Assembly (NCBI GenBank): GCA_033064195.1
Contig: JARBJD010000022.1
Span: forward strand, 400,502 to 464,501
Direction: 5' to 3'
From: Blattamonas nauphoetae
Lineage: Eukaryota; Preaxostyla; Oxymonadida
DNA: 64,000 nt
In this document: piece after piece, positions 10,037 through 22,301 of the stretch
Numbering within the stretch: position 1 is the first letter of the stretch
How the letters are laid out: each line of letters starts with the position of its first letter
Position numbers and translations under genes: made by a program
Notes under the pieces: generated by a model
Seen by the model: only the letters and a program-made list of their open reading frames with translations
Databases searched by the model: none
What the model was told of the DNA's origin: nothing

Positions 10037-11276
10037 ATGACGACACTTCCATACCCCTTTGACAATTCTGTTTGTGATTACTTTTTCCACACTCATTTTA
10101 TTTTTTCTATCGGGCTTATCTCCAGTCTCCACCCCCAGAGAGTTCATCCTTCGATGTTTCACAACTTGGTAAGTTCCACATTCTTTTGTTGATTTCTGCA
10201 GATGATTCCAATCTTCTTTCACTTGAAGGAAATTTGTACGCTCCAGATATCGACCCCAAGAAAAATCGCTCTCCTGTCACTGATGAAGATCAGCTTGACT
10301 CCTTAAAAGCTCCCCCAACATCCATTCCACAAGATAATTTTGATATTTCTGGACCATTTGAAGATCCAACGTTTACTATTCGTGATTTGATCAGACTAAA
10401 ATTCTGGCAGCACTACTATGATGTCAACACGAAAACAGTCTCCAACTTTCCTTCTTTCCCAAATTTAGGTTGTAACTAGATTGTTTCATTCATTGTTACC
10501 ACACAAAGCTGCCCTTTACGAGAATGTGACGTCCACTAAACCAGATCTGTCTGTCCTTCCTTTAATTCATAGAACTAGTTATGGTCCCTTCTGGATTGCA
10601 ACAACTGTTCTCTTTGCAATCTCCTTCTTTGGAAATTTGTCATCGTTAATCCGAAACGCGATTAAACCATCGGAAAAACCGTGGGCCTTCAATTTTGCGG
10701 CTGTCTGCAATTTTTACGTCTTCTGAATCACTTTTTCTCGATTTTTTGTGATTCTTTGATGGTTTTAGATCGGATTTGGAGCAATTCTTTGCTATACCAT
10801 CACTTTTTTGATTCCATTCCTCTTTGCCCTGCCAACCTACTTCTATCGAAAATCAGAAGCAGCCAAGGTATTTTATTCGCCATAACAAACAATTCTTGTT
10901 TAGAAACACTCACATATTGTCTGTCTCCATTCACTCCATCTGTCAAAACTGTTTTTCATTTTGGCGGATATATATGGTTATTCCCTTGCTCCCCAATTTG
11001 CTATTTCTGTGTGCCATGTTTCATTAATATTATTCGTCAGATTCTCACGCTCATCCCGTCACGAACGTTCACCGTCATTCTCTCCATCATCTCCTGCGGA
11101 TATGCTCTGTTCATCACAACAATCAACACAACCAAGTTGGTTCCTCTTTTGTTTATCTTTCTAGACTCGTTAAGACGTCACTTCCACACATATGGTTCTT
11201 CATATTTTTGGGGATCAATGCTGTCATCTATGTCACCGAAGCAATGTTCCTAATTTTTTATTTTTATCATTTATGA
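10037..11276 (+). CDS. YIPF1/2-like Yip1-domain Golgi membrane protein, 8 exons
   Basis: Spliced model: exons 10037-10069, 10126-10168, 10202-10437, 10469-10702, 10769-10867, 10904-11008, 11041-11135 and 11165-11276. All introns are GT-AG and 29-66 nt, and the joined frame is open for 318 aa. The product reads FWQHYYDVNTKT, then SLLPHK, then SYGPFWIATTVLFAISFFGN, the same order as human YIPF1 (FFDVDT.. SLLPIP.. YGPFWI.. GNLS). The later exons give the YGYSLAP motif and hydrophobic spans, about five in all. Yip1-family proteins sit in Golgi/ER membranes, bind Rab GTPases and help vesicle formation. The 33-nt first exon (MTTLPYPFDNS) is the least certain part, since it relies on an atypical GTTTGT donor; the rest is firm because every intron restores homology. 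Confidence 0.87.
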
Positions 11277-11445
11277 ATACACCTCACATCTTTTTTGCAT
11301 GGTTTGAGATTCGGTGTCCTTTTCCATTCATTGAGAGGTGAAAGAAAAAAGAAGAAAAACAAGAAGGAGAGATCCAGACAACAATCGAAGAAAAATACCA
11401 AAAACACAAATGAAGACGTAAAATGATGACGTTATGCCAATTATA

Positions 11446-12174
11446 CTATTGGTCTTTTGGCGTGGTCAGATGTTCCTGAATGGTAAAGAGGTAATAGACT
11501 CCAAAAATAGTGTTTGAGATCTCGAAACACCACCAAATCATCCTAAAGGCAACGTCGAGTACAATAACAATTTCTGGGAAGTATACAGGGGCAATATCGC
11601 CATTCTTGTTCAACATCTATGCCAAAAGAGAGTGAGTGGTGAGAAACTAGAACATACATGAGACCGCATCAATTCTAGGTTGAATAGATGGGAAAGAATA
11701 TATCCGAATTGGAATAGACGTATGAGCGATCCAACAGTTGTGTGGATTAGAAATTGAAGTTTCGACTTGTGACCTTTGAGTAAAGATGATATTGGTTCGC
11801 CAAGTTTCATCCTTTTCTGCCAGATTTCCTTTCCATAATCCAATTGACCAAGAATATGTGGAAGTACGATCAAAATTCCGAGAAATCCATCAACAATCAA
11901 GAATGTCTGTTTAAACGGACAAGAGACATGGAAAAAGTGTAAAGCAAACAGCTGAAGTACTAAATGGTTTCTTCATATTAGTTGCAAGCATGTATGGATA
12001 CAGGATGGAGAATGCGATGGATCCTGAACTGACAAAACCAACGATAAGGATGATTACCGACCAGATGAGTTGCGGAAGGATCCAGATGGCTTTTGTCTTC
12101 GAAGATTTGAACGGATAGAACAGAAGGGTAAAAATAAATGAGAGTGCGGCCTCATTTACAGTTTCCACATCCAT
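11446..12174 (-). CDS. Multi-span membrane protein, unrecognised, 3 exons
   Basis: Start ATG at 12174 (MDVETVNEAALSF). One intron joins ..KKPFSTSA to TFLIVDGFLG and a second joins ..LELMRSH to MLNKNGDIAP; stop at 11446-11448. About 220 aa with four to six hydrophobic segments (WSVIILIVGFVSSGSIAF, FLGILIVLPHIL, LIRLFQFGYILSHLF, EIVIVLDVAFRMIWWCF, ISNTIFGVYYLF) separated by short polar loops. I do not recognise the family. The first exon also carries basic residues (SSKTKAIW) before the first clear span. It starts 64 bp downstream of the stop of the next minus-strand gene, so it could be transcribed alone or as read-through. Function not assigned. Confidence 0.6.
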
Positions 12175-12238
12175 TTTGTGATCGACCCTCAAGAGAGACG
12201 AGAAAATTGTTGAGATGATAAGAAGATTCGTTCCTCAC

Positions 12239-15200
12239 TCAAGGTTGCTCCAATAATCGAGTAAGAACTATTCGAGCCCAAGTTGAGATTTTTTTGTACT
12301 CTCCAGCGTGTGGACTCTCCAAATGAAAGTTGAGAATCTGAACAATAGCCTTTTCGATAAACTTCTGTGTGCATTTGGAATATTCAACGACAACAGGATA
12401 TGATTCTCTCATTTTCTGCTGATTTTCTTCGTTGGCATGAGCGGCAAGTTCTTCTTCCGATATTCCTTCCCCAACAACTTCGATTGTGATGTTGGCTGAT
12501 GGAATCGGTGACGGCTGACGATTTATCGATTCTGGGTCATTGTCTTCACGCTCATCCAACGGTCTATCATCACTCACTCTTGAAGCATCCTCCACTTGTT
12601 GCTTAGCCTTCTGATCAAACACTTTCTTGACTGAGGTTCTGATTCGGGCAAGGTATTCGCTCAAATGCCACAGAACTTTCTCCAAAACGATCACATTCTC
12701 ATTCAAAAGAGCGCCGACAACACCTCCCGAAACAATCACGGTTCCATCACTCGAAACAGTCAGCATTTTTCGGTCTGAGAGGACCGCATCGATGATAAGT
12801 CCAAGTTCGCCGATCGTTTCAATTTTTGTCTTCTCCTCCCCCTCTTCAACTTCAACGTCGTCCCACCAATTAATCTCGTTCGTGTCTGCTGACGTTGATG
12901 GAGTGGGTTGGATGGATGGGACAGTTGGGATGAGTCGGAGAGGACGTTTAGCCGGGGTTCGATGGAGTAGCTCGAAGAACAGGCCGATGTCGTTGATGAT
13001 TCCTGTTTCAGCAAGGTCGATCGTGTGTTGGCCCTTCCCACCACAAATCAGTTTGACGAGAGAGGTCCAGAGAAGGATAGGAGCCCACTGGAGGAGAGAG
13101 AGACAAAAAGTGAAGACAGAGAAGGAAAAACATTTGATCTGGCGATGTCTGGAATGAGAGTCGAAGCACATCGGTGGAAGAGATACGATGGACGGAGTTC
13201 GAGAAAGGCTGGATGGAAGAAGGTTGCGGATTGGACAACCGAACGGAGGAGTCGGAGAATGGAAAAGAGGATCTGACGAGGCTTTGAACTGGCAATGAAG
13301 GCGAGAAATTGAGAATTTTGAAAGGTGGAGAGAGAGAAAGGAGACAAACATCATCAGTTTGAGCAGCCGTTCACAGAAGTCCTGTGGGTCCTCTCGAATC
13401 ACGTTTGTCACTCGGGTGCTGTTTTCCAAGATGAACGAGAGACTGAGTAATGTTCTTTCCAACACTCGATCATCCAGACTCATGGTTGGATTAACAGGGG
13501 TTGCCAACTATGTTGAAAGAAAGAAAAACAGAGAAAATGAAACTATGATTTCATCGTGCTCTTCTGATCCGTTAAACTCGTTTTCAGGACGATCAATGTT
13601 CATGTCCTGTCGTCGCTTCTCCCTCCATGCAAACTCGATCTCACTCTGCGCCCGAAGGTGTTCTTCGAAATACCAAATCAACAATTTCCATTCATTCGGT
13701 GTTTTGGTACCTTTCAGCATCAAACACAGACATGAAGCACACTGCAGTTTGACCTGATGACAGAGGCGTTGCTCCTCAGCCCATTTGACAGAATCGATGA
13801 ATGACTCTGAGGATATGAGAAAGGTGAAAACAGACGAGACAAGAATTGAAAAAGTGATGTCAGTTTCTCCATGACAAGTTTGAACAAGATTTGGTTTGTG
13901 AAAAAGAGAGGTTGTTTGAATGTTGTTGTGAGAGCCTGACCTGTGAGACTCTCGCTAACTATGTAGAGTTGTTGGAGCAGAATTTGTTTTGAAGAAATCG
14001 ATTGTGTGGCAAATTGGGAACTGTTGTTCGCGAGCAGTTTATACGTCAATTGCCATTCGTCGAACGCATACCCTGTCGAAAGGGTTTCTATTTTTATGGA
14101 AATTTGTGATTGGGTGAGAAGAGATTCACTGTTTTCGAAAGACTCGTTGGTATCTTGCATGAACGGAGGATATACGATTTCTGTCCCAACAAGCATCGTT
14201 CGTTGAGACAGACTGAAATACCAATCTGGAATGACGAATGGTTCATCTTCTTTCTCCCTTTTTATTATTTTTGCCTGATTTGGTGTGGGGACACGTTCTA
14301 TCGTTTGTTCAAGAGCAGGCTCAAGATGAGAAGGTGCTTTTGGAGTGTACTTCTTTTTTGGTGCAACTTTTCGAGGTGTTCTCTGTGGCTGAGGTGTCTG
14401 AATAAGGTAATCGACGTATTGGGCGGCTTTCCGGCGAAGCCGAGGATGTCGAGTGGGCTCCTCATCTGTATCTGAGTCAATAATAATTAATTCATTCAGT
14501 GTATCTAACAATCCCCATTTTGGTGGGATATGGTCTGTGTGAACAACGTGTTCATCTCGTTCTGAAGATTGTCTCTTCGTCTTTTTGATTTGGACATGTT
14601 CTGGAGTCTGTGCTCGTGAAACTGATAGTTTCTCGTTGAATGCTCGCTCTTCAGCTTGATCTTTTTGGATTTCAGCGTTAAGTTTGTTTCGTTCAGAGCG
14701 TTGTCGTTGGGACCTGTAGGTTTTTCTTTGTGCTTGGAGTCTTTTCCGTTCCTTGCTTGCCTGCGGTGATTCATTCACTTCATTCAAACGGAGTTCCCGA
14801 GCGATAGAATCCGGGATATTGGTGTCTTGTAGAATGGTGGGGATAGAATGAGTGACGAGGGGAGGGTACGACAATTCAGGTTGTTGCGACTTGTATACTC
14901 CTGTTATGGCTTTAATGTCAGAAATAAGTCGTTTTTGATCGTCGCTACTTTGTGTTTCGAGCCAATTCAGGACAGAAACGAGGTTGTTTAGTGTATCTGT
15001 GGAATCAATGTTGTGTGACGAAGATTTGAGAATATATAAGACTCCAAGTTCAATTGAGAGCTGAATAATATCAGCTCCTTTATTCAGAGAATGCCTTCAA
15101 GAGAGAATAGATGACAATAATGAGAACAAGATGAGATACAAGAGCATTTTGATTCCAGATTGATAGCACATATTGTTTTGTGTAGATATGAGAGAAAAGG

Positions 15201-15964
15201 ACGTAAACAGCGACGAAATATCTGAATAGCCCGAATTTTCCTGTGATAAACGTTCAGATATGAGTGCAAGCACTATTTGGGAGAGAATCTGAAAGAGTGA
15301 ATTGAAAGTGGTTAGAAGGAGAGAAAACACAAACAGTACACTGTCGAGAGTGATTAGATGAACATAATGTTTGAATTTGTTGTGTTACATTTGGCAAATG
15401 ATAGAGAGGATGCTCGTGCGAAGGATCTGAGGGCGACAATATTAACATGAAGAATATCGGGAGACTAATTCATGATATCAAATGAAAAGAAGATGTTGAA
15501 TTGAATCTGAGAATTGTTGTCGAAAATACTTTCTATTGCGATGTGAAGGAGAGAATTTAAAGATTCCTGGATTTGTTGAGAATTGTTCGAGTACAATCCA
15601 CCCAGTAATCCAAACTCTGTTGAAATCTATGAGTTATAATGGAAATGATGAATAGAAAGATAAGATTTGATGAATTTCAAGAAATTCAGACAAAACAAAA
15701 ACAATGACCGGTTGGTCCAGGGAATTCAGAGGCAATGCACGATCACCACCTGGGGATGAAATATGCGGATCTCGAATCATTTTTTGGATATTTCGAGCGA
15801 AGCTGTCCAAAATGAGGTGTTGATATCGATCAGGCCATGAAGGAGATTTGTCCAACTGTACGATGTTAATTATGAATCACTCGAAGTGAATACTCGAGAT
15901 TTGGACGAAAAACAAGGACACAGGTCGAAAAACTTAAATACGAAATGGTTATCGTCGTGTTCAT
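12239..15964 (-). CDS. Large spliced helical protein with a charged, disordered middle, unrecognised
   Basis: Proposed start ATG at 15964 (MNTTITISYL). Exons are joined by short GT-AG introns, including one of 25 nt before LDKSPSWPD and one of 29 nt before SFIDSVKWAEE. The stop is at 12239-12241. Segments about 15700-15000 and 13800-12250 are leucine-rich helices of HEAT/ARM flavour (LVKLICGGKGQHTIDLAE, ALLNENVIVLEKVLWHL). Between them, around 14830-14260, lies a basic, Q/E/K-rich stretch (KERKRLQAQRKTYRSQRQRS, IIIDSDTDEEP) that looks disordered and nuclear. A 258-nt pyrimidine-rich intron (about 13348-13091) is far longer than its siblings. The junction near 15430-15450 is not resolved, so two genes cannot be excluded. 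No known family recognised. Confidence 0.6.
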
Positions 15965-16076
15965 GTATCCTTGAAATTTGACGGGGAAGATACTAAGGGG
16001 ATGTTTAGCACATGGAATTGATGATATTGAAGCTGAAAAAGAGATAGCAATCACTTAGAAGGTCAGGAACAGCATA

Positions 16077-16354
16077 CTACAGGAGCGCTGCGTGGATAAC
16101 ACCACCAATCCATGTGAAGCAGTAACAGAGCAAGCTTATGATTATATGGATCAAGAAGTTCATTCTACGAAAGAAAAAAAGAAAATTGACAGTTTCCGGG
16201 AAGATTCATACGAGCGCTTGACATCGTCAACTGAAATTGAAAAAGAATAGGTGATGTAGGAATGAGCCATACCGAAGTTCATCAGGATAACTGCAATCGG
16301 AGAGATGAAGATGATGCACAACCAGAGAATAATATCCCAAACACCAAAAGCCAT
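16077..16354 (-). CDS. Pmp3/UPF0057-like plasma-membrane proteolipid, 62 aa, 3 exons
   Basis: Exons 16354-16273, 16230-16212 and 16164-16077, with 42- and 47-nt GT-AG introns, join into 62 aa: MAFGVWDIILWLCIIFISPI, a short polar turn (NFVDDVKRSMN), then a second span ending in WIGGVIHAALL. Two membrane spans of this size, a central polar turn with an NFLIHI motif and a terminal G-G-x-IHA are the Pmp3 pattern (family consensus INILL..PGIIHA). Members are tiny hydrophobic proteins that influence membrane potential and salt sensitivity in fungi and plants. Exon 2 is only 19 nt. Too small and intron-split to be found by a plain open-frame scan. An upstream in-frame ATG exists at 16399; I prefer 16354 because it begins at the family-like N-terminus. 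Confidence 0.72.
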
Positions 16355-16534
16355 TTCGATGGTAAGCTTTAGGAGGAAAATGATCATCCCATACCCCAAA
16401 CAAAAAGACCTTGTGCGAAGCCTCAGACACTTATCCGAAAAATTCTCGGAAAAATTGAAGAAATGACAAAATAAACAACGGAAAATGTGAAGTCATCGTG
16501 AAATGTTCTTGAAATGAAGAAAAAATCAATGTTT

Positions 16535-18568
16535 TCAAAACGTTTGAGAGATCGAATTGTAAAACACGATATATTCGTTAAATGGGACTTCATCGTTTTT
16601 CAATCGTTTGATCATTTGATTCGAATCATCTTGAAGAATAGCTTTCTTTGGTAATTTTGAAGGGATCGATTTCTTTTGATGAATTTGGATTGATTGTGGG
16701 TTTTCTACAGGATCCAGCGAATGTTCCACAGATTGGATAGATTGGATCTCGACGACCTGTGCTGGATGAGATGATGATGTGGAAATCTGAGCAGGAGGGG
16801 GAGCTGTTTGTTCTGGTGGTTCTTTGGGAGATGTGGGAGGTGTGAAAAACATGTCGAGTGTCGACTGAGATTTAGGTTTCTGAGGTGGGGAGGGAGAAGA
16901 TTTTGGGAGAGGGATTGAGGAAGGCGGTGGGGGAAGTGGTGGTGATGTGATAATCCGGCTGTCGGGTGGTTGAGCCTTCGGTACAGGTGAAGTGGGTTGT
17001 GAGTTATGAGATGAAGATGGGTTTGGCGAAGTGGGTTTGAAAGACAGTGACTTGTGGTAGGGAGAGAACACTGCTCGAGGCGGAGGGTACGAGAGTGGGA
17101 CCAACGGAATCGAGTTCTTGGCTTGAGATGATGGTCTCGGTGAATGTGGCAGCGGGAGTGGAAAGACGAGGGGTTTAGCAGAGACTGCTGGTGACGAAGG
17201 AGAAATTGGTGGTTTGAAAACCTTCTTCGACCGCAGTGGTGGAGAAAGATCATCCCCAGAAATGACAATGGGTTCTTCGGAGTTTGTGGTCGGAGGAGGC
17301 GGACGAGTATGGGATTTCGTTGAAGGAACTTGGGCTTTCCATTGGGTTTTGGGCGCCGGAAACTGTAGTGGATGGGTCAGATGTCGTTGTCTTCTCTGAT
17401 TATCTGACATATCTGCTTCTTCTTTTGCGAGTAACTCCAGGAGTCGGTTCTGCCGCTCTTTTTCTCGCCAGACCAAGATGTCATAAATGACGTTGTTTAC
17501 AATGGGAGAAATTGTAAAATCGTCGCAAAGATGGCGATTATTCATGAATATTGTTGGCTCTTTCAACGCAAGTTGGATTTGTTCCGTGAAGTAGAGAGAT
17601 TTGGGGGCTTTTGGGAGGAGGAGGAGTGGGAAGTACAGGTTTAGGGGGATCTTCTTAAAAGGAACCTGATCCATCACCATTGAAACAAAGTTGAGGAGAT
17701 CTCTGTGAATGGTTCGCTGAAAGAGTTGAGTTCGAAGATTTGGGTTTGTTGAAAAATCTTGGATCGTCCTATTCTTATATTTATCCTCTTTCATCATTTC
17801 AAAGATCTCACTCGACTCCATCTCATTATAGTCTGGATAATGAAAGACTTTGGAGAAAGATAGTCCATGGGGGATCGGTTCGTTATCTGTTTCTGCACTG
17901 ATTTGGGCATGGCGAATATCTCTGATTTTTTCCTTGAAATCTTCTTGAAACATCTGCTTCATGAGAGAAGTCAACTTTTTTTGTTCGATCTGCTTCACAT
18001 GACTTCTTTCTGTTTCGTAAGAAGGATCTGATTTTTGAATGATTTTTCTGCCATCACCAGATGAAATGAGATTTGAGGAAAACCCAATCTCTTCTACAGA
18101 ACCATCATCATCCCAGACAACTGTATCATGATCCACAAATAGAGGATCAATGACATGAGTGGCAGGAAGCATCGTTGTTAGAGTGATCAGTGGAGTAAAG
18201 GACAGCACATTGGAATAATGATCATTCGGAACGTCAGGAGCAAGTTGAGGGGTAGGCCAAAAGGTGGGAGAAGTGATTGGTGGATAAACAGGTGTTGGGA
18301 CAGTATCAGTGCGATGAACTTTTTTATGTCGTTTACGAGGTTTTTTTGGCTTAATCGGGACATCTGAGTCTGATTCCAGAATCTCAACAATATCTACTTT
18401 TGTACCATCAGCTCGCACTTCTTGAAACTCAAAGAAAGTCGGTCTGGATGGTGTCTTAACGATAGGATTTGGTGTTGTGTGTTGTGGATATTTCCGAGGT
18501 CTACCTCGCTTTTTCTTGAAAGAAGGCTCTTGTTCCCGAGAGAAATGATGATTCTGACGCTTGTCCAT
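16535..18568 (-). CDS. AT-hook, proline-rich probable nuclear protein
   Basis: Single exon of about 677 aa from the ATG at 18568 (MDKRQNHHFSREQEP). Residues about 18-27 read KKKRGRPRKY, a textbook AT-hook (basic-GRP-basic) that binds the minor groove of AT-rich DNA. A second basic patch (KPKKPRKRHKKVHR) follows within 60 residues. The middle (about 17900-17500) is more ordered (LSFSKVFHYPDYNEM, LQFSLNLYF-like helices). The C-terminal 270 residues are P/S-rich low-complexity. No catalytic domain seen. Its neighbour upstream on the same strand is a chromatin-type DDT/PHD/WHIM protein, which fits a nuclear role but is only a context argument. 154 bp separates the two genes. Confidence 0.75.
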   Translation of the reverse strand: MDKRQNHHFSREQEPSFKKKRGRPRKYPQHTTPNPIVKTPSRPTFFEFQEVRADGTKVDIVEILESDSDVPIKPKKPRKRHKKVHRTDTVPTPVYPPITSPTFWPTPQLAPDVPNDHYSNVLSFTPLITLTTMLPATHVIDPLFVDHDTVVWDDDGSVEEIGFSSNLISSGDGRKIIQKSDPSYETERSHVKQIEQKKLTSLMKQMFQEDFKEKIRDIRHAQISAETDNEPIPHGLSFSKVFHYPDYNEMESSEIFEMMKEDKYKNRTIQDFSTNPNLRTQLFQRTIHRDLLNFVSMVMDQVPFKKIPLNLYFPLLLLPKAPKSLYFTEQIQLALKEPTIFMNNRHLCDDFTISPIVNNVIYDILVWREKERQNRLLELLAKEEADMSDNQRRQRHLTHPLQFPAPKTQWKAQVPSTKSHTRPPPPTTNSEEPIVISGDDLSPPLRSKKVFKPPISPSSPAVSAKPLVFPLPLPHSPRPSSQAKNSIPLVPLSYPPPRAVFSPYHKSLSFKPTSPNPSSSHNSQPTSPVPKAQPPDSRIITSPPLPPPPSSIPLPKSSPSPPQKPKSQSTLDMFFTPPTSPKEPPEQTAPPPAQISTSSSHPAQVVEIQSIQSVEHSLDPVENPQSIQIHQKKSIPSKLPKKAILQDDSNQMIKRLKNDEVPFNEYIVFYNSISQTF

Positions 18569-18722
18569 CGACAATCAGAACAGAAAAGAAAAATAATGGC
18601 CGAACTTGCGCTCGTTCCACAGGGGCAAATGGACAATGTTATGGATCTTCACGAATCAAAAAAACTTTCATCATTCATGAAATGCATTCAAAGACGGAAT
18701 ATTTCATCAAAATCAAGAATAA

Positions 18723-21700
18723 TTAAGACAACACAATTGGTATAGTGTTCTCCTTCTTCTCCATTAAGCCTGTCTGGATCGTCCTCAACGATGTCTTAAG
18801 TGATGCATGGGCCAGTGATCGAGTCTGAAGTTCACTGAGCAAACTCTGAACAGATTCCAGCGTCTGATCCATCATTCCCCAGCCAAAAACACGCATCGGC
18901 TCTAATTTTGGCAGCTTTCCATCATTTTTCTTGTCAGGGGCACTTTCCAGCAAACTCATACCTCCATCAAACACAAAAATGTGTTCTGGATCAAACCCAA
19001 AAGAGAAGAATGTGCGTCCGATTGAATCAAATCCGAGGGGACTTGAGGAGAGAGAGAGCGAACCGAGAGTAACCTGCCCGAATTGTGGCGGTGTGGAAAT
19101 GCTTCGAAGGACAGCATTGTGTTGGGTGATCTCTGATTGACAGAGGGCGATCGTTGTTTTGGCTTCTTCTTTGGATCTCTCACATTCATCCAGGTCTGTC
19201 TGGAGTTGTTGACGTTCTCGATTTCGAGCGAGAGTCTGTACCTCTCCATCAGAATCAGACTCACTCAGAGTATCTCGGTACAACTTCTGGGAAAGTGGAG
19301 TTTCTGGCGACTGAGTGGTGGTCTCAGAGAGAGTTTTGAGGATTTCAGCGATTCTGTTATCGATCTCGATTTCATTTTTGACCATTTCGAAGATACGCTC
19401 GTTCAGAAGTTCAATTTGTGTTCGTAGCTCTGACAATCGTCGAACTTCGCTGTTGCAAGCGTTGGCGACGAGAACAGCGATGGGCTGAGACGACACAGCA
19501 AGGTCGGAGAGAAGAAGAAGGAGATCGAGTTTCTCGGCCGGTTCCAGACAGTGATATGTGCTGTTCTGCACTCTTCCCGCAGAATCGAGAGGATAGCTCG
19601 TTCCGATGAGGTCTGGTGGGAGTGATTGAGTGAGAGCGAGGTGGGCACGACAATGATGGCAGTAGACTGCAGGCGTCGATGGATGGTGGGACTCAGCTGT
19701 GGGAGTTGTGTGAGGAGGTTCGTCTTGATCACGGAGCATTTGCTCTGGTTGAACGGTTTCCTCAGATGGGACAATGGGCGTCGAGGAGAGAGATGGAGAA
19801 TGAGAGGGAAAAACTGAACCCCCTGAAGACAACAGATTTCCATCGTCACTCGCACTGACACACCATGCATGTAACATCTCTCCACATAGTGAGCATGGAA
19901 CCATTTTTCCTTTCGTATTCTGACAGTACAGACATTTAGGTGGCGGCATAGGAGCCTCGATTACGTTATTCATCGTCCGTGCTTCTTCCATCAATTCATC
20001 GACTTCCTTCTTTCGTGGTGGCTTCTTCTTCAATCGGAATGTGCGTTGCTTCTTTGGCTTCACTTTGTCTAGTTTTCTGTCCTCCGCCGCCAGAAACGCC
20101 AGAATCCCATCCGAATCCGCACTCATATCAGAAATGATGGCAGCGTTGCTTCCGGTTGAAGAGCACGTCACACTCTCATAACTGTCCGACGTTTCGTCCT
20201 CTCGTTCCATCGCCTCCCGCGTGAGAAAGTTGATTGCTGATCTGATGTCGCTTTCTTGCTGTTTCTTTGCTCCACGAGTCATTCGATGTGTGGTCGGTGA
20301 CAGATTATCAACGAAATCTCCGTCCAACAATCGCTCACCTAAATCGCTTGCGATCCTTCTGCTTCGTTTGTCGTCCCCTAGCTTAATCCCAAAAGTTGTG
20401 TTGACTTTCTCGAGAAGAGCGTGTTTTCGCTGCTGTTTCCCGAGCTCCTGCAAGTGCTCCATTTCGGCCTCTGCTCTGATTGCTAATCGAGAGCTTCTGC
20501 GAGTCGGTTTGACAATCGGTCGTTTTCGAGCTACTTTCCTTCCATAAGAGGATTCTTCATCGGTGAACTCATCTTCGCTGTCGGAGGTTTGTTCAAAATC
20601 GTAAGGATCTGACTTTCGGCATTTCCGTTTGGTTGTGTCAATGGAGGACGATTCGATTTCGATGACAAATTCACTGCCGTCTTCGGGAGAAGATTGTGCG
20701 TCATCTGACTCGTCTTCAAAACGGAGTTTCGATTGGTGTTTTCCAGAGTGAGATGTGGGAGTTGCATTCTGTTTCTTTGTCTCCAGAGAGGATGCTGAGG
20801 GAAGAGTGAACGAGAAACCTGGTTGAGGGGTCTTCTGAGTCTGTTTCTGACGGAGTGTCAGTTGATGAGAGGAGTCAACTTCACTCAGACTCTCAATTGA
20901 CTCTCCAGAATCATCCGACACATCACTCTTCCCCTTCCCACCAACCAGTCTTTTCTCCTCATCCTGCTCGAAGTTACCCAACTCCCCCTCACTGTCCTGA
21001 AATTCTATCAACTCCTCCTGATGATCTGCATCTTGCTCTTCTTCATACACCATCACAACACCGGTTGGGAGTGTCTTTTTCTGAGGTGTTGTTGGTATGT
21101 GTGAAGGCCTTGGGGCGAGAAGATTCGAGTACATCGTGGAAGAAGCAGCTTTGACCAGGGACGCACGTGTGGAGTGCTGAGGGGTCGTACCTTTGCTCTG
21201 AGCATCAAGAAGCTTCTGTTTTCTCTCTTCAGCAAGTTTCTGTCGACGTTCCTGTGCCATCTTTGAGTATTCAGCGTCGACATCGATGGGTTCTTCCCAA
21301 TCGGAGAGGACAGACGATTCTTCTGAAGAAGAAGGATGACTACTTTCGTTCAGTGACTCGTCTGGTTCTGGTTTGTGCTCATCTTGCTCCGTTGGAATGA
21401 GTAATAGTCCACTTTCGTTTGATTCGAAGATGAACATCAATTCAGCTTGCTGCTGACTGTTCCATCCACAAATCTTCAATCGAAGACGTCGTGTTCGCTG
21501 AATAATTTCATAAATTCGAAGAATCTCCTCATTTTTCTCGCTGTTTGATTTGATTTTTGTTGGAACTCTGAGAACACTCCGAATTTGTTCTAGAGACATT
21601 AATTCAATTGTCTTGAGGAAAACTGGAAGAAAAAGACACCAATTGTCAGATGTGATGGAGCGAAGAGCATTCCTGAGGACATTTCGTTCGGATTGCCCTC

Positions 21701-22301
21701 GAACTAGAGGAAGTAGTGTTGACATGCAGAGATTTAAAGAATGCGAGATTGTTGGTGTGTAAATGGAAGATATTAGTTCTTCAAGAGTTATTGAGGAGTT
21801 GGAAGTGAGTTTCGTGATGAAATTGAGTGAGAAACAGAGTTGAATAAGATTTGTGTGAGCCTCGCTCGGGACCATAGGAGAGAAAACTGGGCGTAATGAA
21901 GGAATGTGAGGAGGCATTAGCTGCTGTGTTAGGAGATGTGGTGGCTCAAACTTGTTTTTTGCAACCCGAGGCTTGACAACACGTTTTTCTCGGACAACAT
22001 GTTGTTTTGTTGGTTCATGGAGATCACTTGAATCGTCATCGAAAGTTATGTTCCTTTTCTGAATGCTCTGTGGTCCTGAACCTCCTTCCTGTGTGATATA
22101 AATGAATGAATAAGAGACAATTTGATCGGATAGTAGATCGTAAACAACAGGCGCAACATTGCGGAAAAAATAATTTAGAAAGTGTTAGTCTGTGCATACA
22201 ACGTCAATTGTTTCGACAGTGGTGTTAATCCATTGAAAACCACTGTCATCATCGAAAGGTTCAAGTGATTCTTGATTCAATGCTGGAGAGTCGGATTTCA
22301 T
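18723..22301 (-). CDS. DDT / split PHD / WHIM-type chromatin remodeller subunit (ACF1/BAZ/RSF-like)
   Basis: Exon 1 22301-22200 (MKSDSPALNQ..) and exon 2 22088-18723, joined across a 111-nt intron, give 1155 aa. From about residue 110, AHTNLIQLCFSLNFITKL.. then ..LHSLNLCMSTLLPL-like helices resemble a DDT/WHIM1 region. Near 748-770 lies CLYCQNTKGKMVPCSLCG then MLHAWC, the first part of a PHD finger (Cys4-His-Cys); the last pair, YCHHC, comes some 75 residues later. Coiled coil about 900-960. A C-terminal segment, PLGFDSIGRTFFSFGFD.. FGWGMMDQTLESV.. LLSELQTR, matches the WHIM2/WSD pattern (lGxDR..YW.. L..L). Proteins of this layout partner ISWI ATPases in nucleosome spacing. The rest is acidic/basic disordered sequence. 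Domain calls are by pattern memory. Confidence 0.72.
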
